DNA of 64,000 nt. It comes from an uncultured Pelagibacteraceae bacterium. GTDB taxonomy: Bacteria > Pseudomonadota > Alphaproteobacteria > Pelagibacterales > Pelagibacteraceae. The stretch's first letter is position 1. Every line of letters starts with the position of its first letter. The notes under the pieces are model-generated. The model was not told the origin of the DNA. It searched no databases and saw only the letters and a program-made list of their open reading frames with translations. The translations under genes were made by a program, and so were the position numbers. Positions 10,157 through 17,741 of the stretch are shown one piece after another. The DNA is taken from positions 1 through 64,000 of the forward strand of contig CACGDZ010000003.1 of NCBI GenBank assembly GCA_902571955.1. Reading direction: 5' to 3'.

Positions 10157-11368
10157 TTAAACCTTTTCAAAAATTAAAGCTGCATTAGTTCCACCAAAAC
10201 CAAAGCTATTTGACATTACTGTATTTAAAGTTGCTCCTGTTTCAGTTTTTGAAACTATAGGAAATTTTTTAGCATCATCATCCATATCAGTAATATTTGC
10301 AGAACCTGTAATGAAATTATTCTTCATCATTATTAAACAATAAATTGCTTCATGAACTGAAGCAGCGCCTAATGGATGACCTGATAAAGATTTAGTTGAA
10401 CTTATTTTTGGAATGTTCTCTCCAAAAGTTTCTTTAATAGCATTAAGTTCAGTTATATCTCCAACAGGAGTAGATGTTCCGTGAGTATTAATATAATCAA
10501 TTTTATTTTTAGCAGTTGCCATTGCCATTTTCATACATCTAACAGCACCTTCACCTGACGGCGCTACCATATCGTATCCATCTGAGGTTGCTCCATAACC
10601 AGTTAATTCTGCGTATATTTTAGCCCCTCTTGCTTTAGCATGTTCGTATTCTTCAAGTACTAATACGCCTGCACCACCTGCAATTACAAACCCATCTCTA
10701 GTTTTATCATAAGCTCTAGACGCAGATTGTGGAGTATCATTATATTTTGATGATAAAGCTGTCATAGCATCAAACATTGCTGTCATTGCCCAATGAATTT
10801 CTTCACTACCACCTGCAAAAACAACATCCTGTTTACCCATTTGAATTAATTCCATAGAATTGCCTATGCAATGTCCACTAGTTGCACATGCAGAACTCAT
10901 TGTGTAGTTAGTTCCTTTAATTTTAAATGGTACGGCAAGTGTTGCAGAAGCAGTACTGGCCATAGTTCTTGGAACAATAAAAGGTCCCATTAATTTTGGT
11001 GTCTTCGCTCTAGTTTTATCTGCAGCTAAAATTACATTTTCTATAGAAGGTCCACCTGAGCCCATCACAATTCCAGTTTTAAAATTACTTACTTCACTTT
11101 CTTCTAATCCAGAGTCTTCTATAGCCTCTTTCATTGCAATATAATTGTAAGCTGAGCCTGATCCCATAAATCTAATTGTTTTTCTATCTATATGATCCTC
11201 AAGTTTAATATTTGGTTTACCGTGAACATGGCTTTTCAGGTTATGCTCTTTATAATCTTCAGCATAAGAAATTCCTGATTTTGAATTTAATAAAGATTGA
11301 TGAACTTCTTCTTGATTATTTCCTAAACAAGAAACAACACCTAAACCTGTAATAACCACTCTTCTCAT
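10157..11368 (-). CDS. fabB: 3-oxoacyl-ACP synthase I
   Basis: Condensing enzyme needed for unsaturated fatty acid synthesis. The Cys-His-His triad is visible: Cys in SSACATSGH (about residue 162), His in [11 protein letters not shown] and His in [11 protein letters not shown], with the C-terminal [10 protein letters not shown] motif. The 403-residue length is typical. Pairing with fabA argues for FabB rather than FabF. Its ATG overlaps the fabA stop by one base (TAATG), so both are translated as a coupled pair. Confidence 0.95.
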   Translation of the reverse strand: MRRVVITGLGVVSCLGNNQEEVHQSLLNSKSGISYAEDYKEHNLKSHVHGKPNIKLEDHIDRKTIRFMGSGSAYNYIAMKEAIEDSGLEESEVSNFKTGIVMGSGGPSIENVILAADKTRAKTPKLMGPFIVPRTMASTASATLAVPFKIKGTNYTMSSACATSGHCIGNSMELIQMGKQDVVFAGGSEEIHWAMTAMFDAMTALSSKYNDTPQSASRAYDKTRDGFVIAGGAGVLVLEEYEHAKARGAKIYAELTGYGATSDGYDMVAPSGEGAVRCMKMAMATAKNKIDYINTHGTSTPVGDITELNAIKETFGENIPKISSTKSLSGHPLGAASVHEAIYCLIMMKNNFITGSANITDMDDDAKKFPIVSKTETGATLNTVMSNSFGFGGTNAALIFEKV

Positions 11369-11868
11369 TATTTAAATAACCCCACTTTTAAACTTTCTGC
11401 TGAATATATTTTTTTATTATCTGCAAGAACAATTCCATTTGCAAGCCCAACAGTTGTTCCACCAGGAGACATAATTTTTTTCATATCTATTTCATATCTT
11501 ACATTTTTTACACTCTGTAATACTTCACCTGTAAATTTCACAGTACCCACTCCTAGAGCTCTTCCTTTTCCAGGATTTCCTAGCCAACCTAGAAAAAAAC
11601 CTACCAGTTGCCACATAGCATCTAAACCTAGGCACCCTGGCATAACTGGATCTTTTTTAAAATGACAATCAAAAAACCAAAGATCATCTTTAATATCTAA
11701 TTCAGCTTTTAAAGAGCCTTTATTAAACGCTCCATTATTTTCATTGATTTCCGTTATTCTGTCAAACATAAGCATTGGTGGAAGAGGTAATTTTGCATTG
11801 CCAGGCCCAAAAAGATCACCATTTCCACAAGTTATTAAGTCATCATAGGAGTATGAGTTTTTTTTCAT
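11368..11868 (-). CDS. fabA: 3-hydroxydecanoyl-ACP dehydratase/isomerase
   Basis: Dehydrates 3-hydroxydecanoyl-ACP and isomerises the trans-2 bond to cis-3, the branch point to unsaturated fatty acids. The hot-dog fold carries the catalytic His of [12 protein letters not shown] and Asp of [11 protein letters not shown] place the start at 11868, giving 166 residues, because GGGAG stands about 10 bases upstream and the protein then starts like known FabA; a longer frame reaches 11937 but adds an unrelated hydrophobic stretch overlapping the region upstream of irr. The gene is divergent from irr, an order seen in other alphaproteobacteria. Confidence 0.94.
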   Translation of the reverse strand: MKKNSYSYDDLITCGNGDLFGPGNAKLPLPPMLMFDRITEINENNGAFNKGSLKAELDIKDDLWFFDCHFKKDPVMPGCLGLDAMWQLVGFFLGWLGNPGKGRALGVGTVKFTGEVLQSVKNVRYEIDMKKIMSPGGTTVGLANGIVLADNKKIYSAESLKVGLFK

Positions 11869-11939
11869 AATTTTGAGCTCCCTTAATACTTGATTTAATC
11901 CTAATATAATATAATAAAACGTTATATTTTTATTCATAC

Positions 11940-11956
11940 TTTAGAATAATTATAAA
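11940..11956 (+). promoter_or_regulatory. Putative Irr operator at irr/fabA
   Basis: TTTAGAATAATTATAAA is an AT-rich imperfect dyad ending 5 bases before the irr ATG. A 15/17 match in inverse orientation lies in the rubrerythrin promoter at 12420-12436. Its position over the irr start region suggests autoregulation by Irr, the iron-responsive Fur-family protein encoded here. Binding is an inference. Confidence 0.5.
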
Positions 11957-11961
11957 AAACG

Positions 11962-12390
11962 ATGCCAAAAAACTGCAATTTTATTGAAAAATTAAGAGAA
12001 GTTGGACTTAGACCTACTAAGCAAAGAGTAAAAATGTGTGAAGTTTTGTTTAATAGAGAAAAAACTTTTCATTTCACAATTAACGATTTGGTTAAATTGT
12101 TATCTGAGAAAATGAATCAAAAGATATCTCTAGCGACAGTTTATAACACAGTTCATGCATTTGAAAAAAAAGGATACCTAAAAGAAATTTCAATCGATAG
12201 TCATAAAAGTTATTTTGATACAAACACATCAGCACATCATCATTTTTTTGATGAAGATACGCATGAGCTAATCGATTGTGATGAGAGCGATATAGACAAA
12301 ATTAATATTAGAAAAAATATTACAGGAAAAAAAATAAATTCTGTTGAAGTGTTAGTTAGAGTTGCGAGTGATAATCAAACTCAAAAATAA
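11962..12390 (+). CDS. irr: Iron response regulator Irr (Fur family)
   Basis: A 142-residue Fur-superfamily DNA-binding protein. The N-terminal winged helix includes GLRPTKQRVKMCEVLF and SLATVYNTVHAFEKKGYL; the C-terminal half has the histidine-rich SAHHHFFDEDTHELIDC, typical of Irr rather than Fur, and lacks the CxxC pairs of zinc-binding Fur. In rhizobia Irr senses iron through haem and controls iron and haem genes. Location next to fabA and a shared dyad at its own start and at the rubrerythrin promoter support an Irr assignment; Fur or PerR are less likely alternatives. Confidence 0.85.
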   Translation: MPKNCNFIEKLREVGLRPTKQRVKMCEVLFNREKTFHFTINDLVKLLSEKMNQKISLATVYNTVHAFEKKGYLKEISIDSHKSYFDTNTSAHHHFFDEDTHELIDCDESDIDKINIRKNITGKKINSVEVLVRVASDNQTQK

Positions 12391-12419
12391 TTTAATTAAA
12401 TCATACACTTAAAATCTAC

Positions 12420-12436
12420 ATTATAATAATTCTAAA
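12420..12436 (-). promoter_or_regulatory. Second copy of the putative Irr operator
   Basis: Read on the minus strand the site is TTTAGAATTATTATAAT, differing from the irr site at two of 17 positions. It ends 3 bp before the -35 element of the rubrerythrin promoter, a place where a bound regulator could repress or activate. Confidence 0.5.
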
Positions 12437-12439
12437 CTA

Positions 12440-12469
12440 TTGACATACTGATAATATTCATTATATGAT
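12440..12469 (+). promoter_or_regulatory. Rubrerythrin promoter
   Basis: A perfect TTGACA at 12440-12445 and TATGAT at 12464-12469, 18 bp apart, form a good sigma-70 promoter. The start would fall near 12476, giving a short leader with the ribosome site AAGGAG just before the ATG at 12496. Confidence 0.7.
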
Positions 12470-12495
12470 TTCAAAATCATTAAAAAGGAGAAAAA

Positions 12496-12912
12496 ATGTC
12501 TTTAAAAGGAAGTAAAACAGAAGAAAATTTAAAAGAAGCATTTGCTGGTGAAAGTCAAGCAAATAGAAGATATCTTTATTTCGCACAAAAAGCTGACATA
12601 GAAGGTTACAATGATGTAGCTGCAGTTTTTAGATCAACAGCAGAAGGTGAAACTGGTCACGCACATGGTCATTTGGAGTATCTAGAAGAAGTTGGTGATC
12701 CAGGAACTGGTATGCCAATTGGTGAAACAAAAGCAAATTTAGCTTCGGCAGTACAAGGCGAAACTCATGAGTATACTGATATGTACCCTGGTATGGCTAA
12801 AACAGCTAGAGAAGAAGGCTTTGAAGAAATTGCTGACTGGTTTGAAACTTTAGCTAAAGCTGAAAAATCACACGCTGGTAAATTTCAAAAAACTTTAGAG
12901 TCTATTAGCTAA
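12496..12912 (+). CDS. Rubrerythrin (diiron domain only)
   Basis: A 138-residue ferritin-like four-helix protein. Glu residues in [15 protein letters not shown], the second helix [10 protein letters not shown], the third helix [12 protein letters not shown] and the fourth AEKSHAGKF provide the diiron ligands. The C-terminal rubredoxin domain of classical rubrerythrin is absent, so electrons would have to come from a separate partner. Rubrerythrins reduce hydrogen peroxide. It has its own strong promoter and a putative Irr operator, and is followed by a GlpC-like Fe-S protein and a DUF3501 protein, a grouping found in other bacteria. Confidence 0.9.
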   Translation: MSLKGSKTEENLKEAFAGESQANRRYLYFAQKADIEGYNDVAAVFRSTAEGETGHAHGHLEYLEEVGDPGTGMPIGETKANLASAVQGETHEYTDMYPGMAKTAREEGFEEIADWFETLAKAEKSHAGKFQKTLESIS

Positions 12913-12921
12913 TCAAATTTC

Positions 12922-12946
12922 TTAGTGGGCGACTAACGCCCACTAA
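12922..12946. other. Perfect hairpin after rubrerythrin
   Basis: TTAGTGGGCG and CGCCCACTAA form a perfect 10-bp stem with an ACTAA loop. It is followed by A residues rather than a T tract on either strand, so it is not a classical intrinsic terminator. It may mark partial termination or protect the 3' end of an abundant rubrerythrin mRNA while allowing read-through to the Fe-S gene. Confidence 0.65.
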
Positions 12947-12977
12947 AAACAATTCGAATTTCAAAAAACTTAATTGT

Positions 12978-14309
12978 ATGAGCAAAGAAGGAAGTTTAGG
13001 TGCACCTATACGACATCCTATAGATTTTGAGCATCCTGATTTTTTAAATCCTGAAAAATTAGATGCTGAAATGAGAAGAGTGTTTGATATTTGTCATGGA
13101 TGCAGAAGATGCTTTAATCTCTGCGATTCATTTCCTAAACTATTTGACATGATTGATGAGTCTAAAAATGAAGATGTTGAAAGCTTATCTAGTGATCAAT
13201 TTGCTCCTGTCGTTGATGCATGTACTTTGTGCGATATGTGTTTTATGACTAAATGCCCATATGTTCCACCACATGATTTTGATTTGGATTTTCCACATTT
13301 AATGTTGCGATATAGAACGGCTCAAAAAAAATTAGGTAAATTACCAAGCGTACCAACACAATTAGCTCAAATAGATCGAAACGCTAAAATTGGTATTTTG
13401 TTCTCAAAAATAGTTAACTGGGCATCAAATATTAAAAATAAATTAATTAGAAAAATCTTAGAACTAATTACTGGAATAGATAAAAGAGTTCAGTTACCAA
13501 AATATAACTCAGAAACTTTTTCTAATTTTTTTAAAAAAAATAAAGATAAGATAAATTATCTAACTCCTTCTAAAGATAGAAAAGTAGTTATTTATTCAAC
13601 TTGTTTTGTAAATTTTAATAAAAAAAATACGGGTGTTGCTGCTTTAAAAGTTTTGAAAAAAAATGGTGTAGAGGTTCAAGAAGCTTATCCTGGTTGTTGT
13701 GGAATGCCATTTTTAGAGCAAGCAGATCTGCCAAAAGTTGTTGAACAAGCGAAAAAAGTTTCTAAAGATTTAATTGAATGGATTGATAAAGGATATAAAG
13801 TAGTAACCTTAACAGCTAGTTGTGGATTGATGTTAAAATTCGAATGGCCCTTGTTATTACCAAACGATGAAAAAATTAAAAAATTATCTTCAAATGTTAT
13901 GGATATTGATGAGTATGTTGTGGATATTGCAAATAATGAGGGATTAGCAGAAGGATTAAATGAGATTGATGGAGGAGTAACCGTGCATCATGCTTGTCAT
14001 GCTAGAGCACAGAATATGGGTATTAAAGCAAGAGATATGTTAAAATTGATACCAAACATTAAAATTGATGTAGTTGAAAGATGTGCAGGTCATGGAGGAA
14101 CTTTTGGAGTAATGAAAGAAACTTATGATTTAGCAAATAAAGTTGGAAGACCTACAGCTAGACAAATAAAAACTAAAAATAATAAGTATATGGCTTCTGA
14201 TTGTCCTTTAGCTGGTAAACATTTAAAACAGTTAGAAGTTGATACAAACATATCTAATGATGAGGCACTACACCCTATCGAATTGGTGGCAAAAAGTTAT
14301 AACTTATGA
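12978..14309 (+). CDS. GlpC/HdrD-like Fe-S oxidoreductase
   Basis: A 443-residue soluble protein with two N-terminal 4Fe-4S sites, CHGCRRCFNLC and CTLCDMCFMTKC, each ending as in ferredoxins, and a C-terminal half with CCG-type segments (PGCCGMPF and RCAGHGGTFG). This layout is that of GlpC and heterodisulfide reductase subunit D, which pass electrons between a flavoprotein and a quinone or thiol. The natural partner is unknown. Because the upstream rubrerythrin lacks a rubredoxin domain, this protein is a candidate electron donor to it; that link is inferred from neighbourhood. Its stop overlaps the next gene by 4 bp. Confidence 0.85.
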   Translation: MSKEGSLGAPIRHPIDFEHPDFLNPEKLDAEMRRVFDICHGCRRCFNLCDSFPKLFDMIDESKNEDVESLSSDQFAPVVDACTLCDMCFMTKCPYVPPHDFDLDFPHLMLRYRTAQKKLGKLPSVPTQLAQIDRNAKIGILFSKIVNWASNIKNKLIRKILELITGIDKRVQLPKYNSETFSNFFKKNKDKINYLTPSKDRKVVIYSTCFVNFNKKNTGVAALKVLKKNGVEVQEAYPGCCGMPFLEQADLPKVVEQAKKVSKDLIEWIDKGYKVVTLTASCGLMLKFEWPLLLPNDEKIKKLSSNVMDIDEYVVDIANNEGLAEGLNEIDGGVTVHHACHARAQNMGIKARDMLKLIPNIKIDVVERCAGHGGTFGVMKETYDLANKVGRPTARQIKTKNNKYMASDCPLAGKHLKQLEVDTNISNDEALHPIELVAKSYNL

Positions 14310-14905
14310 TCATGCCTAGAGATAAAAGAGAAATTCAAAAAGAAGACATCATGCCTTTAGATGTTTATATAGAAAAGAGACGTGAATTAAGAAAAAGTAT
14401 TGTTGATTATAAAAAAAATAGAAGAGTTGCTTTAGGGCCTTATGCTACTTTTTATTTTGAAAGTTATGAAACAATGTTAGCTCAAGTACAAGAAATGCTA
14501 TACATTGAAAAAGGTGGTGATGAGCAACTTCAGGATGAGTTAACTGCGTACAATCCTTTAATACCTAACGGCAAAGAACTTACAGCAACTTTAATGTTTG
14601 AAATAGACAATCCTATATCAAGGGCTGCGTTTCTAGGAAAAGTTGGTGGAATAGAAGAAACAGTATTTATGAAAATAAATGGTGAAAAAATTAAAGCAAT
14701 TCCCGAAGAAGATGTTGATAGAACTTCTTCTGAAGGAAAAGCTTCATCAGTACAGTTTATTCATTTTAATTTTACTGATGATCAAATAGAAAAATTTCAA
14801 TCTAATAGCTCAGAAATTGAGCTTGGAATTGACCATAAAGAGTATTCTCATAACACAAAATTATCTAAAGAAAATATAGCCTCTTTATCTACTGATTTTA
14901 GTTAA
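14306..14905 (+). CDS. DUF3501 family protein
   Basis: A 199-residue cytoplasmic protein of unknown function that matches DUF3501 by its KREIQKEDIMPLDVYIEKR start, the ALGPYATFYFESYETM block and the middle LIPNGKELTATLMFEI. It overlaps the Fe-S oxidoreductase by 4 bp (ATGA), so they are coupled. The family is repeatedly found beside rubrerythrin and GlpC-like proteins, which suggests a role in the same redox or metal-linked process. Its stop shares TTAA with the convergent SH3 gene. Confidence 0.8.
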   Translation: MIMPRDKREIQKEDIMPLDVYIEKRRELRKSIVDYKKNRRVALGPYATFYFESYETMLAQVQEMLYIEKGGDEQLQDELTAYNPLIPNGKELTATLMFEIDNPISRAAFLGKVGGIEETVFMKINGEKIKAIPEEDVDRTSSEGKASSVQFIHFNFTDDQIEKFQSNSSEIELGIDHKEYSHNTKLSKENIASLSTDFS

Positions 14906-15354
14906 TTTAGTCCCCAAATATTATCTGTTTTAATCCAACCTTCAAATTCTTCTGATATAATTTTACACCAATTTTGTTCACATTTTTCTACAATTAATAA
15001 TCTTCCCTCTTTTATTTGAGCAAGTGGTTTAGCAAAAGATGTAGGTTTTTTAAATAAAACTTTATTTTTCGTAGCTATTACAGAATTACTTTTTTTTAAT
15101 TGAGAGATATGAATCCACCCACTGTTATTTTTTAAATCTATAATTCGCCTGAAATTCTCTTTTTTATCAATTTGTTTTAATGGAAGATTTATTTTTTTAT
15201 AAACGTATTTAATATCAGATTCAAAACTTGGTCCGTAACGAACGTTTACTTTATTTTTTTTAAGAGAGACAAAAATTTCATTAGCAAACGAAATGTGAGT
15301 AAAAAATAACAAAAAAAATACTATATAAATTTTTTTTATTATTTGCATAAGCAT
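14902..15354 (-). CDS. Exported SH3-domain protein
   Basis: A 150-residue protein with a cleavable signal peptide (hydrophobic core IVFFLLFFTHISFAN, likely cut after FA-N) and a bacterial SH3 unit: VNVRYGPSFESDI and SGWIHISQL, then a second copy around GRLLIVEKCEQNWCKI. Such domains often bind peptidoglycan or metals in the periplasm. ATG codons at 15354 and 15348 are both possible; both lie inside the end of the upstream MoeB/ThiF-like gene (16 bp overlap at most). The actual ligand is not known. Confidence 0.8.
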   Translation of the reverse strand: MLMQIIKKIYIVFFLLFFTHISFANEIFVSLKKNKVNVRYGPSFESDIKYVYKKINLPLKQIDKKENFRRIIDLKNNSGWIHISQLKKSNSVIATKNKVLFKKPTSFAKPLAQIKEGRLLIVEKCEQNWCKIISEEFEGWIKTDNIWGLN

Positions 15355-16094
15355 TTTTTTCTTTTATTAATTTTTGCTTTTCTGAAATTTAAATTTAATA
15401 GATCTAGAATTAGAATGTATCCATTTAAATTTTGTCCAATATTTAATATTTTTTTTAAAACTTCATTAGCTTGTAACGTACCTATTATACCTGCAACGGT
15501 TCCTAAAATTCCCTCATATTCACAATTTAAAATTTCATCAGATATTGTTTCTTCTTGATAAAAACATCTCAAGCAAGGATCTTTTTTATTGGTAAAATTA
15601 AAAGTAAAAATATGACCATCAAACTTACTTATAGCACCAGTAACTAGAAATTTTTTATATTTTAGACTTAAATCATTTATTAAAAATTTACTTTCAAAGT
15701 TATCAGTTCCATCAACAATATAGTCATAATTTTTAATAATTTTTTCAAATATAGTTTTATTTAATTTTAAATTAAAAATATTTATTTTTGTCTTTGGATT
15801 AATTTTATTTAATTTTTTTTTTGCAATCTTTACTTTAGATTGATTTATATCTTTTTCATTATACAGGCTTTGTCTGTGGATATTAGAGAGACTTACAGTA
15901 TCATGATCTGCAATCCCAAGTGTACCAATACCCGATCTAGTTAAAAATTCTGCTACTGGGCAACCTAGACCACCCATACCAACTATCAAAACTTTTGAAG
16001 ATAAAATTTTTTTTTGGCCTGTTGCACCAATATTTTTAAGAATTATTTGCCTCGAGAATTTCTCTATTTCTTTGTTGTTTATATTTTTGCTCAT
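15339..16094 (-). CDS. MoeB/ThiF/HesA-family adenylyltransferase
   Basis: An E1-like enzyme that adenylates the C-terminal glycine of a ubiquitin-like sulfur carrier (MoaD or ThiS). The 251 residues contain the nucleotide loop VGMGGLGCPVAEFL, the DHDTVSLSNIHRQ segment, DGTDNFESKFLIND, and zinc ligands CLRCF plus the C-terminal CLC. The segment CEYEGILGTVAGIIGTLQANE matches MoeB. No sulfur carrier gene lies nearby, so thiamine and molybdopterin roles cannot be told apart. It overlaps dut by 4 bp and is the fifth gene of a minus-strand run from ubiE. Confidence 0.88.
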   Translation of the reverse strand: MSKNINNKEIEKFSRQIILKNIGATGQKKILSSKVLIVGMGGLGCPVAEFLTRSGIGTLGIADHDTVSLSNIHRQSLYNEKDINQSKVKIAKKKLNKINPKTKINIFNLKLNKTIFEKIIKNYDYIVDGTDNFESKFLINDLSLKYKKFLVTGAISKFDGHIFTFNFTNKKDPCLRCFYQEETISDEILNCEYEGILGTVAGIIGTLQANEVLKKILNIGQNLNGYILILDLLNLNFRKAKINKRKKCLCK

Positions 16095-16528
16095 TTTCCT
16101 GTTGAGCCAAACCCACCTTCTCCTCTAATTGTTTCTGGTAGATTATCAGTTTCCTCAAGATCCATTTTAATTACAGGAGTTAAAATCATTTGTGCTATTC
16201 TATCCTTATTATTTATTAAAAAATCACTTTTTCCGTGATTAAAAAGGATTACTTTTATTTCTCCCCTGTAATCACTATCAATAGTTCCAGGTGTATTTAA
16301 AACACTAATGTTGTTTTTTGCAGCTAAACCAGATCTTGGTCTTATTTGGATTTCGAAATCACTTGAAAATGCAACAGCAAGCCCTGTTGGTACTAAGCAT
16401 GATGAGTTTGGTTTAAGATTAATAGGTTCTTTTACTAATGCCATCAAATCCATACCTGATGCACCTTCTGTTTTGTAAGCGGGTAATTCAACCGCAGGGT
16501 CTAACTTTTTGATAAGAACTTTTGCCAT
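16091..16528 (-). CDS. dut: dUTP diphosphatase
   Basis: Hydrolyses dUTP to dUMP, keeping uracil out of DNA and supplying dTMP synthesis. All five motifs of the trimeric enzyme are present: ASGMDLMAL, PRSGLAAKN, LNTPGTIDSDYRGEI with the catalytic Asp, RIAQMILTP and the C-terminal RGEGGFGSTGK. Length 145 is normal. Starts and stops interlock with coaBC (one base) and the downstream E1-like gene (4 bp). Confidence 0.96.
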   Translation of the reverse strand: MAKVLIKKLDPAVELPAYKTEGASGMDLMALVKEPINLKPNSSCLVPTGLAVAFSSDFEIQIRPRSGLAAKNNISVLNTPGTIDSDYRGEIKVILFNHGKSDFLINNKDRIAQMILTPVIKMDLEETDNLPETIRGEGGFGSTGK

Positions 16529-17733
16529 TAATTTAATTGATCAATTATTCTATCAACTATTTCATCAGAAATTCCAGATTTTTTTTTGTACGAAAGTTTT
16601 TCTTTTTTAACGTTTTTGTTTTTATAATGAATTGTTACTTCATTATAATCAGAATTAAATCCTATATCTTTATTTGATACATCATTAGAAATTATCCAGT
16701 CACAACTTTTCTTATTTAATTTTTCCTCTGCATTTTTATCAATCTCATTAGTTTCTGCTGCAAATCCAATGACAAGTTCAGGTCTCATAGAGTTATGGTT
16801 AGACACATAATGAAGTATATCTACATTCTTTTCTAAATTTAAGTTTAAGTTCTCTAGTTTTTTAATTTTATTTTCATACTTTTTGTTAATTTTAAAATCA
16901 GCAACCGCAGCAGAAAAAATTGCTACATCAACAGGTAAATTTTCTTGAGTAGCAACAAACATTTCATCTGCTGTTTCAACTTTTATAAGATTAATATCTT
17001 TATTTAATTCAAGATTAGTTGGACCTGATATTAATGTTGTATCAAAACCTTTTTTGGATAATGATTTTGCTAATTCATATCCTTGTTTGCCACTTGACTT
17101 ATTTGTAATAAAACGAACTGGATCTATGTACTCATTAGTTGGACCTGCTGTAACTAATGCTTTAAATTTTTTGTTATTTTTTTTAATTAAGAAATATTTA
17201 TCAACTTCTTCAGCAATTACTGATGGGTCTGACATTTTACCCTCTCCATATTCACCACATGCCATATCACCAACCTCTGGACCTATTAGTTTATATCCAA
17301 ACTCTTTTAATTTTTTTATATTTGTTTTAGTAGTTGGATGCTCCCACATTCTTACATTCATTGCTGGTGCTAAAATAATGTTTTTATCTGATGCCAAAAC
17401 AACAGTGGATGCTAAATCATCAGTTGTTCCTTGAGCCAGTTTCGAAATTGTATTTGCCGTTGCAGGTGCAATTACAATTATATCTGCCCATCTTGAAAGT
17501 GAAATATGATCCATTTCAGCCTCATTTTCTACATTAAATAAATCACTATAAACTTTACCTTGAGAAAGTGATGTTATTGAAAGCGGAGTTACAAACTCTT
17601 TTGCACTTGTTGTAAGAATTGTCTTTATTTCGGCACCATTCTTTTTAAAAAGCCTAATTGTTTCAAGACTTTTATAAGCAGATATTCCTCCACAGATAAT
17701 AAATAGTATCTTTTTATTTAACAAATTTTTCAT
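16528..17733 (-). CDS. coaBC: Bifunctional CoaBC: phosphopantothenoylcysteine synthetase/decarboxylase
   Basis: Two steps of coenzyme A synthesis in one chain. The N-terminal flavoprotein decarboxylase half (about 1-190) has GGISAYKSLE, the FMN region APATANTISKLAQG and the active-site AMNVRMWEHP; the CTP-dependent ligase half begins at VTAGPTNEYIDPVRFITNKSSG. Length 401 is typical. It sits 8 bp after ubiB and overlaps dut by one base. Pairing of coaBC with dut is common in bacteria. Confidence 0.95.
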   Translation of the reverse strand: MKNLLNKKILFIICGGISAYKSLETIRLFKKNGAEIKTILTTSAKEFVTPLSITSLSQGKVYSDLFNVENEAEMDHISLSRWADIIVIAPATANTISKLAQGTTDDLASTVVLASDKNIILAPAMNVRMWEHPTTKTNIKKLKEFGYKLIGPEVGDMACGEYGEGKMSDPSVIAEEVDKYFLIKKNNKKFKALVTAGPTNEYIDPVRFITNKSSGKQGYELAKSLSKKGFDTTLISGPTNLELNKDINLIKVETADEMFVATQENLPVDVAIFSAAVADFKINKKYENKIKKLENLNLNLEKNVDILHYVSNHNSMRPELVIGFAAETNEIDKNAEEKLNKKSCDWIISNDVSNKDIGFNSDYNEVTIHYKNKNVKKEKLSYKKKSGISDEIVDRIIDQLN

Positions 17734-17741
17734 CTGCAGAA

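Noticed and set aside
11869..11937. N-terminal extension of FabA
   Set aside because: The family start and a GGGAG site support 11868; the extension is unrelated in sequence and lies in the irr/fabA control region.
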